DNA of 64,000 bases from Coptis chinensis (lineage: Eukaryota > Streptophyta > Magnoliopsida > Ranunculales > Ranunculaceae): assembly GCA_015680905.1 (NCBI GenBank), contig CM027377.1, positions 18,500,501 to 18,564,500 of the forward strand, in the 5' to 3' direction. Positions within the stretch are counted from its first letter, which is position 1; the number at the start of each line of letters is the position of its first letter. Made by a program: the position numbers and the translations under genes. Positions 47,675-60,308 of this stretch are shown in pieces. The notes beneath the pieces are model-generated. The model was not told the DNA's origin, made no database searches, and was given only the letters and a program-made list of their open reading frames with translations.

Positions 47675-49841
47675 TTATGAAATGCAGAAAGCGTAGAGTG
47701 ATGTCCCGGCTGTGAATGTTGGTATAGCAGCTCCAAGACTCACCTTATACCCGTTTCCCACATAGACACAACCATCGCTAACGGACATTCCACCATATAC
47801 AGTGGCACCTGTATCATGGGTCCATAGTATCTTTCCAGTACTAACGTCCATCGCAAATATTGATCCGTTTGGATCACTTGATCCAGCAAAGAGGACGTTA
47901 TTAGCAACTGTAACAGGGCCACTAGCTGCAAGGTTTGTTGGGTTGGCTGTAGACCACAGGATCTTGCCAGTGTGAGCATGCAGTGCAACCCATCCACCTC
48001 CAGTGGTCTTATTATTTGATGGTGCAAGTGTGAAATTCATCCTCCCAATGTTAGCAATGTTCGTGTAAACTCTAAGCCCATCTGTGGCAGCTCCCCACGT
48101 ACCTCCTCCAGCAGGGCCTCCAGGTCCTGCTAGCTGCACATTAAACTCAAGTGAGTAACGTTTTGAGGGAGCTGGTATCGGAAGCCAACATCATAACTAA
48201 TTAAAGACCAAGTTTCCAACAGAGGGACACTCTTCACTCATGCTGTGAACATCAAGCCTGTATCTCTTATATACTTACAGTAGACCAGATGGTATTGCCA
48301 TTGTCGCGATCGAGAGCCCATGCATATCCACTTTTCTGTACTGCAGCTACTATATCACGCTTGGTCCCATTAACAAATATGGTAAGCATCATGGGCGCTT
48401 CACCAAAGTCAGCATCTGGGTTTGGACCAGGAGGGCAACCAGGGGTAGACACATTATTGCAAGCAAAAAACCATACATCATAACCTCCAAGCTGTCTATA
48501 CCATCTGATGTTCCCATGATCCATGTTGAATGCCAGTATTGAGTTTTCGTGGTTTTCGGGTTCAATGCATTGATCAGGATGAGTAGGGACCGTTTGATTG
48601 TTCTCCATTTCTTGGCATTCGGTTACATGGCTAGGAGCTGAGTAGAGATTACCTGTTGCTACGTAGACAAGGTTCCTCTTGATGTCAATGGAAGGACTGC
48701 TACCCCATATGGCGGCTCCTGCATATTCCCCCCTTTTACCGAAGTTGTCTGGAAGGGTGAAGGTTTGCCACAAGACTGCACCAGTTTCGATGTCTAGCTT
48801 GGCCATGCTACCACGAAACGTGCAGCATTGTTCAAAACTTAAGGTTTCTTCTACTGATGAAGTCCCCACATAAAAACCTCTGCAATCAAACATCCAATTC
48901 ACAGCTCACTAAGTATTAAGTGTTTAACTACTTACTGAGCCACCAATACAGTTCCATCAGTCTGTTTTATTGGTCTTTTTCTTTTAGTATACGCTAATTT
49001 AGTCTTTTATATTTAGAGCTTACAACGCAGTCCTACATGCAAATAAAAAAAGTTACAGAACTTGTGGTATCACTTTGAACCCACTATGTTTTACCTTATC
49101 ACCTGATGACCATTACTCAAACAAGACAAACAGTGCCATGGAGTTTTTTCTCAAAGTAGGAAACGCAAATCACATAAGAATAAGAAGAGTGGTTCTTGAA
49201 TACAAACCCTTTATAGACAGTTCCAGACATAGTAATAAGAGATGAATCATGGCTATCAAGCCGAGTCGACCATAGTAGCTGCCCTGTTGCTCTTCGAACC
49301 GCGATAACTATTGCAGGGCCATAAAGACCTATTATGAGAATGTCTCCAGCTACTGTTGGGGTGGCTCTTGCTACGGTCACATTAATACCAAATATGAGTC
49401 CAGGTGACTTCAGTCCAGTAAGCTCTTCTAAGTTTTTCTCCCACACAAGAGATCCATCATCAGCTTTTACTGCATAAACATGCCCATTCCAACTAGGAAA
49501 ATAAATTGTTCCATCGAATATCGCTGGTGTTGCAGTTATGTCCTTCCCTGCAACAAATTCCCACTTCAGCTTCAGCTTTGAAACAGTGTATGGGCTGATC
49601 TTTACCTCTCTTTCTGCGTATCTCCTGTTATACATATCGCCGCCATGGTTTACCCACTGGGCAGAGAAACACGTCAAAACAAACTTAGACTGATTGTACT
49701 TGAGAATCTACGAAGGATTAATCGAGTAGGAGGAACATCACTTACATTTGAAGATTTGCTTGCATTAGAATGAATTACACACCATGCAGAGAAAATGAAG
49801 AGAACATGGTATTGTCTTAGGCTTCCTGAAGGAAACACCAT
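47675..49841 (-). CDS. secreted PQQ-propeller quinoprotein, polyvinyl-alcohol-dehydrogenase-like, 4 exons, 534 aa
   Basis: Minus-strand exons: 49841-49746, 49656-49208, 48879-48279, 48133-47675. All borders are GT/AG and the sum is 1,605 nt. The first exon encodes a signal peptide (MVFPSGSLRQYHVLFIFSAW..., about 27 residues). The rest is a chain of PQQ-like beta-propeller blades with the repeated W/Y-A-x-x-x-x-x-G-x-x-x-W pattern: HVYAVKADDGSLVWEKN, IAVRRATGQLLWST, AKLDIETGAVLWQTF, YAWALDRDNGNTIWS, VALHAHTGKILWST, FAMDVSTGKILWTHDTG. Plant proteins of this type are annotated as PVA-dehydrogenase or quinohaemoprotein-like; the plant substrate and cofactor use are unproven. No CxxCH haem motif is seen. 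It is convergent with the ABCA gene, with 440 bp between stop codons. Confidence 0.92.
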
Positions 49842-49889
49842 TATAGCTGGAAATTAATCTTACAAGAAGGGAACATGAGATCTAGTTCA

Positions 49890-49900
49890 ATATATAATGT
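49890..49900 (-). promoter_or_regulatory. possible TATA box of the quinoprotein gene
   Basis: On the minus strand ACATTATATATTG lies about 50 bp upstream of the ATG. This is close for a plant core promoter but possible with a very short leader. The start codon is supported by the signal peptide and the exon-1 border, not by this box. Confidence 0.35.
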
Positions 49901-50603
49901 GATGAGCCATTCAACTTTATGAATTTGACTTCCCTTAAAATGGTTACGTCGCGTGCCTTCTTGCCTAGCTTAGACTTTAGAGTTTAGACATATCTATAGT
50001 TGTCCATGTGGGGGAACTCATCTTTCATTAATTGTCCACTCTTCCATGAATAGATAATTAGATATATGGTATTAAATTATTATGTTCTTTCTTGTTTCTG
50101 TTGTCTCTTGTTCTACACGTGGATGCACGATTTCTTGCAGCAAAAAAATTCTGTTGAGTTTCTAATTGTATACTTTAGCAGCACTGCCTTTTTGAATTGA
50201 CCCAAAACACTCTATTGCTTAATTGACTGGATAAAATTAGAAGATGATAAGTTATATTACGCGGATTAACACACTAAGGTCAACTTTCTTCTTAGTGATG
50301 CAATTGTGGCCTGTTGAAGCAAGAGTATCTAACAACCATTGCTTCAATGTATACAGATTAGACGCTATATGTCTATATGTACGTTTCTTCCTCCAAGTAA
50401 GAGTCGGTTTTGGGAGTCTACCTATAATACTGTTTTCTTAAAATAGCAGATTATTTAAAAATATAAGCATCTCTTTGTCGCCTCAATTTATTATCATCGA
50501 GTGGTTGAAATCAACAACATTGAGTCATTAAGAAGATTTTGAGCACTAGCATAGTATCACTACTAGTCTACTAACCAAAATACAATAATATTATGAGAAC
50601 CAG
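49901..50603. other. intergenic, nothing recognisable
   Basis: AT-rich sequence without a plausible gene or repeat. A 65-codon plus-strand frame (50244-50441) has no features. Confidence 0.5.
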
Positions 50604-51120
50604 CTACGTTACAAAGTTCGTATTTATTTTTATTCTGTATGTGCGAACAACACGATGATATGCAGAAGGGCAGAAGGCATAGAGTGAAGTTTCTGCGGTG
50701 AATGTGGGAATACCTACTCCAAAACTCACTTTACATCCATTCCCCAAGTAGATACACCCATCGCTTAAAGACACACCACCATACACTGTGGTGCCTGTCT
50801 CATAAGTCCATAGTATCTCTCCCCAGTATTGACGTCCATTGCATATATGGCGCCTTTTGGATCTGTAGATCCAGCAAACAGGACATTATTTGCCACTGTA
50901 ACAGGACCATTAGCAGTGAGGTTTGTTGGGTTAGCCGTAGACCATAAGATTTTTCCAGTTTGAGCATGCATTGCTACCTGTTCCCCTCCAGTTGTTGTTT
51001 TCTTTGATGGTGCAAATGTGAAGTTCATCTTCCCACTGTTTGTGATGTTCGTGTAAATCCTCTGCCTGTCTGTCGTAGCTCCCCACGTACCCCCTCCTGT
51101 AATGCCTCCGGTCCTGTTAA
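50604..51120 (-). pseudogene. last exon of a second quinoprotein gene copy, frameshifted
   Basis: Homologous to exon 4 of the adjacent intact gene (VAMHAQTGKILWSTANPTN; NGPVTVANNVLFAGSTDP; YGGVSLSDGCIYLGNG). The exon still begins after a CAG acceptor (51121-51123 on the plus strand). One base is missing right after the first four codons (LTGP). One extra G sits in the GGGG run near 50823, shifting the frame in the middle of a blade. The stop of the intact gene is lost, so the frame reads on to 50604. Exons 1-3 are absent upstream, where a CACTA end begins at 51221. Homopolymer errors could explain one frameshift, but the missing exons make it a relic. Confidence 0.88.
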
Positions 51121-51220
51121 CTGCACAAGAACCTTAGGCATGAGCTCTTCATGGAGTTTTATTGAAATCCAACATCAGAAAATTTAAACAAAAAGCGATT
51201 GACAAAAACAGTTAAGTTCT

Positions 51221-51620
51221 CACTACAAGAAAACAGGTTTTTGCCCACGGTCCAAAACTGTGGAAAAAGGGCTTTTCCCACAGTTTTGGACCATCGCAGG
51301 ACCGTGGGCTTTCGCCGGAAATAGTCTACCCACAGTCATGACCGTGGGTAAAGCCTACTAATAACGACGGTCTTTGCGTCAGCTTTTGCCGTCGGTATGG
51401 CCACGGTAGAAACCGTTGGAAAATCCGTGGCAAAAGGTCACTTTTACCGACGGTTGTTGGCTGTGGACAAAGGTAACTTGTTCCGACGCTTTTGGGCCGT
51501 GGCAAAAGGTCACTTTTACCTACAGTGTTGTACCGTGGGAAAAGGGCATTTTGCTTACGGTTTTGATGCGTGGGATATGATTTTTTGCTACGGCTATAGA
51601 CCGTGGGAGAGCTATTTTAA
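51221..51620 (+). mobile_element. one terminus of a CACTA (En/Spm) DNA transposon
   Basis: Begins CACTACAAGAAAACAGG, the canonical CACTA terminus. About 380 bp of subterminal repeats follow: ACCGTGGG/CCGTGGCAAAAG units in both orientations, e.g. CCGTGGCAAAAGGTCACTTT twice at about 51427 and 51496, and inverted CCCACAGTTTTGGACC. I found no opposite TTGTAGTG terminus and no transposase in the window. Confidence 0.85.
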
Positions 51621-52429
51621 AAAAAAAAAAAAAAATAATTGATATTTCAATTCTTAATCTTTTCACCTGCAATCCACAAATAACCACCAATCACCTAGCA
51701 AAGGTCTTACACCTCCAAATAACCATCATACACCTCATTAATTATCTCGAAAGATATATATAAAAAAGCTCATAAAGCCAAGGATTAAATTAACCAAGAT
51801 CTTGAAAACAAATATACATGTATATAAAAGATAAATCATCCGGCAAAGTGTTTCGCCATTTCCAACCTTATTAGCTATCTAGACTCATCATCACAAGTTC
51901 ACTAATAAACCTTACATTTGCAGCTTAAAAAAATAAACTAACCATGTCGGCCAGCATTTGCGGAAACACTTTAACCACCTGGGCTCCTGCCTAATGTCCA
52001 ACAAAATGAATGAGTAGTGCCCTGCATTGAGATCAAATACACCAACACAGAATATGAAATTCAACAGATATACAACTTCTACAAAAAAAATGTAACAATC
52101 TCGCCAATAACAATCTTCTATCCTTCTTCATATATCGTCCCAAACTGCGAATGACCAAATATTTTGCTATGTTCTTCTCCATAATATACTTGTCCACCTT
52201 TCAAATAATAAAACAATTCATGAGCCCTGACAAATGCCATAACGACATAAGTAATCCAACTAATATAGAACAAAAAATCACACAAACTAAAGTAGCCTAC
52301 CTATTATGTATGCTTGTTAAAGAGCCCAAGTCATGAACTAGTACCCTTTCATCTTTCTCCTCTGCTCCAACGAAATATGACAAGTTTTCCAATCTCTACA
52401 AATAAGGTAAATCCCAAAACTCAATCGAT
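51621..52429. other. AT-rich stretch between the CACTA end and the tandem array
   Basis: Starts with an A18 run. No gene, terminal repeat or family signature seen. It may be the CACTA interior or host DNA. Confidence 0.4.
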
Positions 52430-55400
52430 ATTAACAATACAGAGCAGTATGGGGACCGCAGGGCCCCCATCCTACGGCTCTAACAAAGTTTTCTCACTTA
52501 TGACGTGGACCATCTAACTCATACCAGACCGTCGGCTGCTTTACACATTAACATCCGACCTCATTAGATTCAATTTAATCTAACTCTCCCGACCGTCTCT
52601 CTCTTCTCGCTCTCTTCAAAATCATCCGAACCCTTTAAAATCAAACAGATCTAGGGTTCAATTACCTTTCAAACAAAGTTACCTTTCAATTAGAATCTTT
52701 ACTCTTTGCCATCCCCATGTTCTACACCATACACATAGTAAGTCTTATTGAACATTTTACTCATTCTTTAATTTCGTGTGGTTTTCAACTCGCTAGAAAT
52801 CTGTGGAGTTCTTCGTGCTTTTTTGGTTAGCAACTTTTCTATTAGCAAACAACCATATGAAATACTTTTTTTTTTCTCTTATAATACCCAATTTATTTTA
52901 CGTAAGAGGGAGACTGGGGTTACTTCTTTGCATGGGGTAGATTAAAGTTTGCTGACAAGTCAGTATATTGTTAAATGGTTATCACATTGTTATTTCATGG
53001 AATATCGTACGGTTCATATTTAAGAAATGCATCTTCAAAATCTATACTTCTTTGCATGGGGTTGTGTCTTTGCCGAGTTGCTGTCCTTCCCCATTGGGTT
53101 TCTTCAAGGGTAGTCGGTTCCTAAGTTAAGCTCGAAGGTGCCTTTGGTTCGCTTTCTTGCTCTAGCTTGTCTTAATTTGAGGAGACCGACAAATCTCTTT
53201 AGTTGCATTCTTTTAGTGGCTACAAAATCTGGTCACTGTATTGGTTGGCTCTATGAGTCATCAGTTGCTTTAAGTATGTTAAGTCATCATTACTACTTTA
53301 ACATTGATTTAACGTAATGTTTTTCGACAGGTTTTTCCTTGGGTCCCTTTCTTTGTTTAAGGCAATAACCACCTACAAATAAAAAGCGTGATAGTCTGTC
53401 AATACTATATTAACAATACAGAGCATTATGGGGCCCATAGGGCCCCCATCCTACGACTCTAACAAAGTTTTCTCACTTATGACGTGGACCATCTAACTCA
53501 TACCGGACCGTCGGCTGCTTTACACATTAACATCCGACCTTATTAGATTCAATTTAATCTAACTCTCCTGACCGTCTCTCTCTTCTCGCTCTCTTCAAAA
53601 TCATCCGAATCCTTTAAAATCAAACAGATCTAGGGTTCAATTACCTTTCAAACAAAGTTACCCTTCAATTAGAATCTTTACTCTTCGCCATCCCCATGTT
53701 CTACACCATACACATAGTAAGTCTTATTAAACATTTTACTCATTCTTTAATTTCGTGTGGTTTTCAACTCGCTAGAAATCTGTGGAGTTCTTCGTGCTTT
53801 TTTGGTTAGCAACTTTTCTATTAGCAAACAACCATACGAAATACTTTTTTTTTTCTCTAATAATACCCAATTTATTTTATGTAAGAGGGAGACTGGGGTT
53901 ACTTCTTTGCATGGGGTAGATTAAAGTTTGCTGACAAGTCAGTATATTGTTAAATGGTTATCACATTGTTATTTCATGGAATATCGTACGGTTCATATTT
54001 AAGAAATGCATCTTCAAAATCTATACTTCTTTGCATGGGGTTGTGTCTTCTTTGAGTTGCTGTCCTTCCCCATTGGGTTTCTTCAAGGGTAGTCAGTTCC
54101 TAAGTTAAGCTCTGAAGGTGCACTGGTTCGCTTTCTTGCTCTAGCTTGTCTTAGCTGAGGAGACTGACAGTCTCTTTAGTTGCATTCTTTTAGTGGCTAC
54201 AAAATCTGGTCACTGTATTGGTTGGCTCTATGAGTCATCAGTTGCTTTAAGTATGTTAAGTCATCATTACTACTTTAACATTGATTTAACGTAATGTTTT
54301 TCGACAGGTTTTTCCTTGGGTCCCTTTCTTTGTTTAAGGCAATAACCACCCACAAATAAAAAGCGTGATAGTCTGTCAATACTATATTAACAATACAGAG
54401 CAGTATGGGGCCCGTAGGGCCCCCATCCTACGACTCTAACAAAGTTTTCTCACTTATGACGTGGACCATCTAACTCATACCGGACCGTCGGCTGCTTTAC
54501 ACATTAACATCCGACCTCATTAGATTCAATTTAATCTAACTCTCCCGACCGTCTCTCTCTTCTCGCTCTCTTCAAAATCATCCGAATCCTTTAAAATCAA
54601 ACAGATCTAGGGTTCAATTACCTTTCAAACAAAGTTACCTTTCAATTAGAATCTTTACTCTTCGCCATCCCCATGTTCTACACCATACACATAGTAAGTC
54701 TTATTGAACATTTTACTCATTCTTTAATTTCGTGTGGTTTTCAACTCGCTAGAAATCTGTGGAGTTCTTCGTGCTTTTTTGGTTAGCAACTTTTCTATTA
54801 GCAAACAACCATATGAAATACCTTTTTTTTTCTCTTATAATACCCAATTTATTTTATGTAAGAGGGAGACTGGGGTTACTTCTTTGCATGGGGTAGATTA
54901 AAGTTTGCTGACAAGTCAGTATATTGTTAAATGGTTATCACATTGTTATTTCATGGAATATCGTATGGTTCATATTTAAGAAATGCATCTTCAAAATCTA
55001 TACTTCTTTGCATGGGGTTGTGTCTTGTTGAGTTGCTGTCCTTCCCCATTGGGTTTCTTCAAGGGTAGTCAGTTCCTAAGTTAAGCTCTGAAGGTGAACT
55101 GGTTCGCTTTCTTGCTCTAGCTTGTCTTAGCTGAGGAGACTGACAGTCTCTTTAGTTGCATTCTTTTAGTGGCTACAAAATCTGGTCCTTTGTATTGGTT
55201 GGCTCTATGAGTCATCGGTTGCTTTTAAGTATGTTAAGTCATCATTACTACTTTAACATTGATTTAACGTAATGTTTTTCGACGAGGTTTTCCTTGGGTC
55301 CCTTTCTTTGTTTAAGGCACTAACCACCCACAAACAAAAGCGTGATAGTCCGTCAATACTATATTAACAATCTGAGAGCAGATATGGGGCCCCCATCCTA

Positions 55401-58400
55401 CGACTCTCTAACAAAGTTTTCTCACTTATGGCGTGGACCATCTAACTCATACGGACCGTCGGCTGCTTTTACATTAACATCCGACCTCATTAGATTCAAT
55501 TTAATCTAACTCTCCCGACCGTCTCTCTCTTCTCGCTCTCTTCAAAATCATCCGAATCCTTTAAAATCAAACAGATCTAGGGTTCAATTACCTTTCAAAC
55601 AAAGTTACCTTTCAATTAGAATCTTTACTCTTCGCCATCCCCATGTTCTACACCATACACATAGTAAGTCTTATTGAACATTTTACTCATTCTTTAATTT
55701 CGGTGTGGTTTTCAACTCGCTAGAAATCGTGGAGTTCTTCGTGCTTTTTTGGTTAGCAACTTTTCTATTAGCAAACAACCATATGAAATACTTTTTTTTT
55801 TCTCTTATAATACCCAATTTATTTTATGTAAGAGGGAGACTGGGGTTACTTCTTTGCATGGGGTAGATTAAAGTTTGCTGACAAGTCAGTATATTGTTAA
55901 ATGGTTATCACATTGTTATTTCATGGAATATCGTATGGTTCATATTTAAGAAATGCATCTTCAAAATCTATACTTCTTTGCATGGGGTTGTGTCTTGCTG
56001 AGTTGCTGTCCTTCCCCATTGGGTTTCTTCAAGGGTAGTCAGCTCCTAAGTTAAGCTCTGAAGGTGCACTGGTTCGCTTTCTTGCTCTAGCTTGTCTTAG
56101 CTGAGGAGCCCCGATCTCTTTAGTTGCATTCTTTTAGTGGCTACAAAATCTGGTCACTTTGTATTGGTTGGCTCTATGAGTCATCGGTTGCTTTTAAGTA
56201 TGTTAAGTCATCATTACTACTTTAACATTGATTTAACGTAATGTTTTTGAATTGTGTTTTTCCTTGGGTCCCTTTCTTTGTTTAAGGCACTAACCACCCA
56301 CAAACAAAAGCGTGATAGTCCGCCAATACTATATTAACAACAATACAGCAGTATGGGGATATGGGGCCCCCATCCTACGCTCTAACAAAGTTTTCTCACT
56401 TATGACGTGGACCATCTACTTTCATACCGGACCGTCGGCTGCTTTACACATTAACATCCGACCTCATTAGATTCAATTTAATCTAACTCTCCCGACCGTC
56501 TCTCTCTTCTCGCTCTCTTCAAAATCATCCGAATCCTTTAAAATCAAACAGATCTAGGGTTCAATTACCTTTCAAACAAAGTTACCTTTCAATTAGAATC
56601 TTTACTCTTCGCCATCCCCATGTTCTACACCATACACATAGTAAGTCTTATTGAACATTTTACTCATTCTTTAATTTCGTGTGGTTTTCAACTCGCTAGA
56701 AATCTGTGGAGTTCTTCGTGCTTTTTTGGTTAGCAACTTTTCTATTAGCAAACAACCATATGAAATACTTTTTTTTTTCTCTTATAATACCCAATTTATT
56801 TTATGTAAGAGGGAGACTGGGGTTACTTCTTTGCATGGGGTAGATTAAAGTTTGCTGACAAGTCAGTATATTGTTAAATGGTTATCACATTGTTATTTCA
56901 TGGAATATCGTACGGTTCATATTTAAGAAATGCATCTTCAAAATCTATACTTCTTTGCATGGGGTTGTGTCTTGCTGAGTTGCTGTCCTTCCCCATTGGG
57001 TTTCTTCAAGGGTAGTCAGTTCCTAAGTTAAGCTCTGAAGGTGCACTGGTTCGCTTTCTTGCTCTAGCTTGTCTTAGCTGAGGAGACTGACAGTCTCTTT
57101 AGTTGCATTCTTTTAGTGGCTACAAAATCTGGTCACTGTATTGGTTGGCTCTATGAGTCATCAGTTGCTTTAAGTATGTTAAGTCATCATTACTACTTTA
57201 ACATTGATTTAACGTAATGTTTTTCGACAGGTTTTTCCTTGGGTCCCTTTCTTTGTTTAAGGCACTAACCACCCACAAACAAAAAGCGTGATAGTCTGTC
57301 AATACTATATTAACAATACAGAGCAGTATGGGGCCCGCAGGGCCCCCATCCTACGGCTCTAACAAAGTTTTCTCACTTATGACGTGGACCATCTAACTCA
57401 TACCGGACCGTCGGCTGCTTTACACATTAACATCCGACCTCATTAGATTCAATTTAATCTAACTCTCCCGACCGTCTCTCTCTTCTCGCTCTTTTCAAAA
57501 TCATCCGAATCCTTTAAAATCAAACAGATCTAGGGTTCAATTACCTTCCAAACAAAGTTACCTTTCAATTAGAATCTTTACTCTTCGCCATCCCCATGTT
57601 CTACACCATACACATAGTAAGTCTTATTGAACATTTTACTCATTCTTTAATTTCGTGTGGTTTTCAACTCGCTAGAAATCTGTGGAGTTCTTCGTGCTTT
57701 TTTGGTTAGCAACTTTTCTATTAGCAAACAACCATATGAAATACTTTTTTTTTTCTCTTATAATACCCAATTTATTTTATGTAAGAGGGAGACTGGGGTT
57801 ACTTCTTTGCATAGGGTAGATTGAAGTTTGCTGACAAGTCAGTATATTGTTAAATGGTTATCACATTGTTATTTCATGGAATATCGTACGGTTCATATTT
57901 AAGAAATGCATCTTCAAAATCTATACTTCTTTGCATGGGGTTGTGTCTTGCCGAGTTCTTGCTGTCCTTCCCATTGGGTTTCTTCAAAGGGTAGTCGGGT
58001 TCCTAAGTTATGCTCACGAAGGTGCAATCGGTTCGCTTTCTTGCTCTAGCTTGTCTTAGGAGAGGAGACCGGATGACAGTCTCTTTAGTTGCATTCTTTT
58101 AGTGGCTACAAAATCTGGTCACTATATTGGTTGGCTCTATGAGTCATCAATTGCTTTAAGTATGTTAAGTCATCATTACTACTTTAACATTGATTTAACG
58201 TAATGTTTTTCGACAGGTTTTTCCTTGGGTCCCTTTCTTTGTTTAAGGCACTAACCACCCACAAACAAAAAGCGTGATAGTCTGTCAATACTATATTAAC
58301 AATACTGAGGAATGCAGTATGGCCCCATCCTAATCCGACGACTCTAATAAAGTTTTCTCACTTATGACGTGGACCATCTAACATATACCGGACCGTCGGC

Positions 58401-59260
58401 TGCTTTACACATTAACATCCGACCTCATTAGATTCAATTTAATCTAAATCTCCCGACCGTCTCTCTCTTCTCGCTCTCTTCAAAATCATCCGAATCCTTT
58501 AAAATCAAAACGGATCTAGGGTTCAATTACCTTTCAAACAAAGTTACCTTTCAATTAGAATCTTTACTCTTCGCCATCTCCATGTTCTACACCATACACA
58601 TAGTAAGTCTTATTGAACATTTTACTCATTCTTTAATTTCTTGTGGTTTTCAACTCGCTAGAAATGTGGAGTTCTTCGTGCTTTTTGGTTAGCAACTTTT
58701 CTATTAGCAAACAACCATATGAAATACTTTTTTTTTTCTCTTATAATACCCAATTTATTTTATGTAAGAGGGAGACTGGGGTTACTTCTTTTCATGGGGT
58801 AGATTAAAGTTTGCTGACAAGTCAGTATATTGTTAAATGGTTATCACATTGTTATTTCATGGAATATCGTATGGTTCATATTTAAGAAATGCATCTTCAA
58901 AATCTATACTTCTTTGCATGGGGTTGTGTCTTGCTGAGTTGCTGTCCTTCCCCATTGGGTTTCTTCAAGGGTAGTCAGTTCCTAAGTTAAGCTCTGAAGG
59001 TGCACTGGTTCGCTTTCTTGCTCTAGCTTGTCTTAGCTGAGGAGACTGATCTCTTTAGTTGCATTCTTTTAGTGGCTACAAAATCTGGTCACTGTATTGG
59101 TTGGCTCTATGAGTCATCAGTTGCTTTAAGTATGTTAAGTCATCATTACTACTTTAACATTGATTTAACGTAATGTTTTTCGACAGGTTTTTCCTTGGGT
59201 CCCTTTCTTTGTTTAAGGCACTAACCACCCACAAACAAAAAGCGTGATAGTCTGTCAATA
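52430..59260 (+). repeat. seven head-to-tail copies of a ~976-bp unit (Helitron-leader-like)
   Basis: Copies start (at ATTAACAATAC) near 52430, 53409, 54386, 55363, 56333, 57309 and 58295, giving spacings of 979, 977, 977, 970, 976 and 986; the last ends at 59260. Each unit has, in order: ACTATATTAAC, a GGGGCCC-N3-GGGCCCC palindrome, a CT-rich stretch (CGTCTCTCTCTTCTCGCTCT), TCTAGGGTTC, a GTAAGT donor-like site about 308 bp in (52738 in copy 1), a ~590-bp intron-like AT-rich section and TTTTTCGACAG before GTTTTTCCTTGGGTCC. No protein is encoded. ACTATATTAA resembles the 5' ends of plant Helitrons, and the last copy runs directly into Helitron sequence. Small indels distinguish the copies, so they are not simple assembly clones. 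Confidence 0.93.
52560..52740 (+). promoter_or_regulatory. promoter/leader-like section of repeat unit 1 (repeated in all seven)
   Basis: TC-rich leader, GATCTAGGGTTCAATTACC and CATACACATA followed by GTAAGTC resemble a plant 5' UTR exon and its splice donor. The matching acceptor (CGACAG, ending 53330 in unit 1 and 59186 in unit 7) is conserved in six of the seven copies; unit 5 reads TTTTGAATTGTG there. Inferred from composition and conserved splice-like borders only. Confidence 0.4.
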
Positions 59261-60308
59261 AAAGGTAATGGTGTGCTGATTTCATGTGTTAACTTATACA
59301 AATAATATTACTTTAATACTTGCCAATCTACATTTTTCTTTGTTGTGCAGACCCAAACTTCAATAGTGTAGATTACTCAAGTGCATAAACTCAATAGTGC
59401 AGATTACCACTGGTTAGCTAATATTGTCTTTCTTGTATCGAAGCTTGCTCTGCAGAAATAGAAATTCACAAGGGAAAAGTTGTAGTTAAGGAGCCACCAA
59501 GAGCTGTGAGTGTCAACTTTCGTCCATTTTATTGCACTACGTTTGAGCCTGTTTTTTCTCATTTCTTCTTCTCAACCCAGTACCTTCATTTCAGCTTATT
59601 TTGGGCCTTGCGGCTTATTTACCCAAGAAAATGTAATATTGCTGTGTTTGGTCACACATGAGAAAATTCGGAAATTTTACTTGTTAGTGTTGAATCTTTA
59701 CCATGTTTAGTTTAGTTTCTGGGAATAGAAAAGATAATTTGGCTTTGAATGTGGCGTCTATTGTTGTGTCGCAATAGTGGAAGCAAGCAGGGCCTACTTT
59801 GATACATCATACTTTTTTTTTTTTGTATTAAAACCTGCCAGATGCAAATCCTTAAAGAAACCTGCCATACTTTTTATTATTCACGGTAACTTGACAGTTT
59901 TGTGCAACTTTGTAACTTAATTCTTACTGGAGTGACTTACACTTTCTTCATATCGAACAGTTTGTAATTGACAAAGAAAGCAAAGTGAAAAACAGTACAT
60001 GTTAGTTCAAACGCCTAATTGTCACCAACTCATTATGCTCTATGGATGTCTGAGAAACTTTTCTGATTTTCTTCTTCTGACTGAATTTCGTGCCATTGTC
60101 ATGTGCTTCTACGTATAGTTCAGGAGTGGATTGAGCGTGTAGCAAGATATTTGGAACTCGCTTCCGTAGTTCCACGAGTATACTGGGACTTCACTCTTAC
60201 ATCCAAGTACTTGTAAGAATGCTTCTCTTATTGTGTACCTTAATTTGAATTATGTGATGTAAGCTAGACATATTCATGCGTTCTACATTCATGCCTTCTT
60301 CTTCACAG

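Noticed and set aside
48289-48873. Plus-strand frames opposite the quinoprotein exon 3
   Set aside because: Antisense shadows of a well-supported spliced gene.
50604-51120. Second quinoprotein as an intact gene
   Set aside because: Only exon 4 is present and the frame is broken twice.
52445-52490. Palindrome followed by CTAA read as a Helitron 3' terminus (hairpin plus CTRR)
   Set aside because: The base after CTAA is C, not T, and the sequence lies at the 5' side of a unit that opens with a 5'-terminus-like motif.
52430-59260. Large regular repeat array considered as a CRISPR or centromeric satellite
   Set aside because: Units are ~976 bp with no spacer structure, only seven copies, and they contain leader- and splice-like sites and abut a Helitron. 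Neither label fits.
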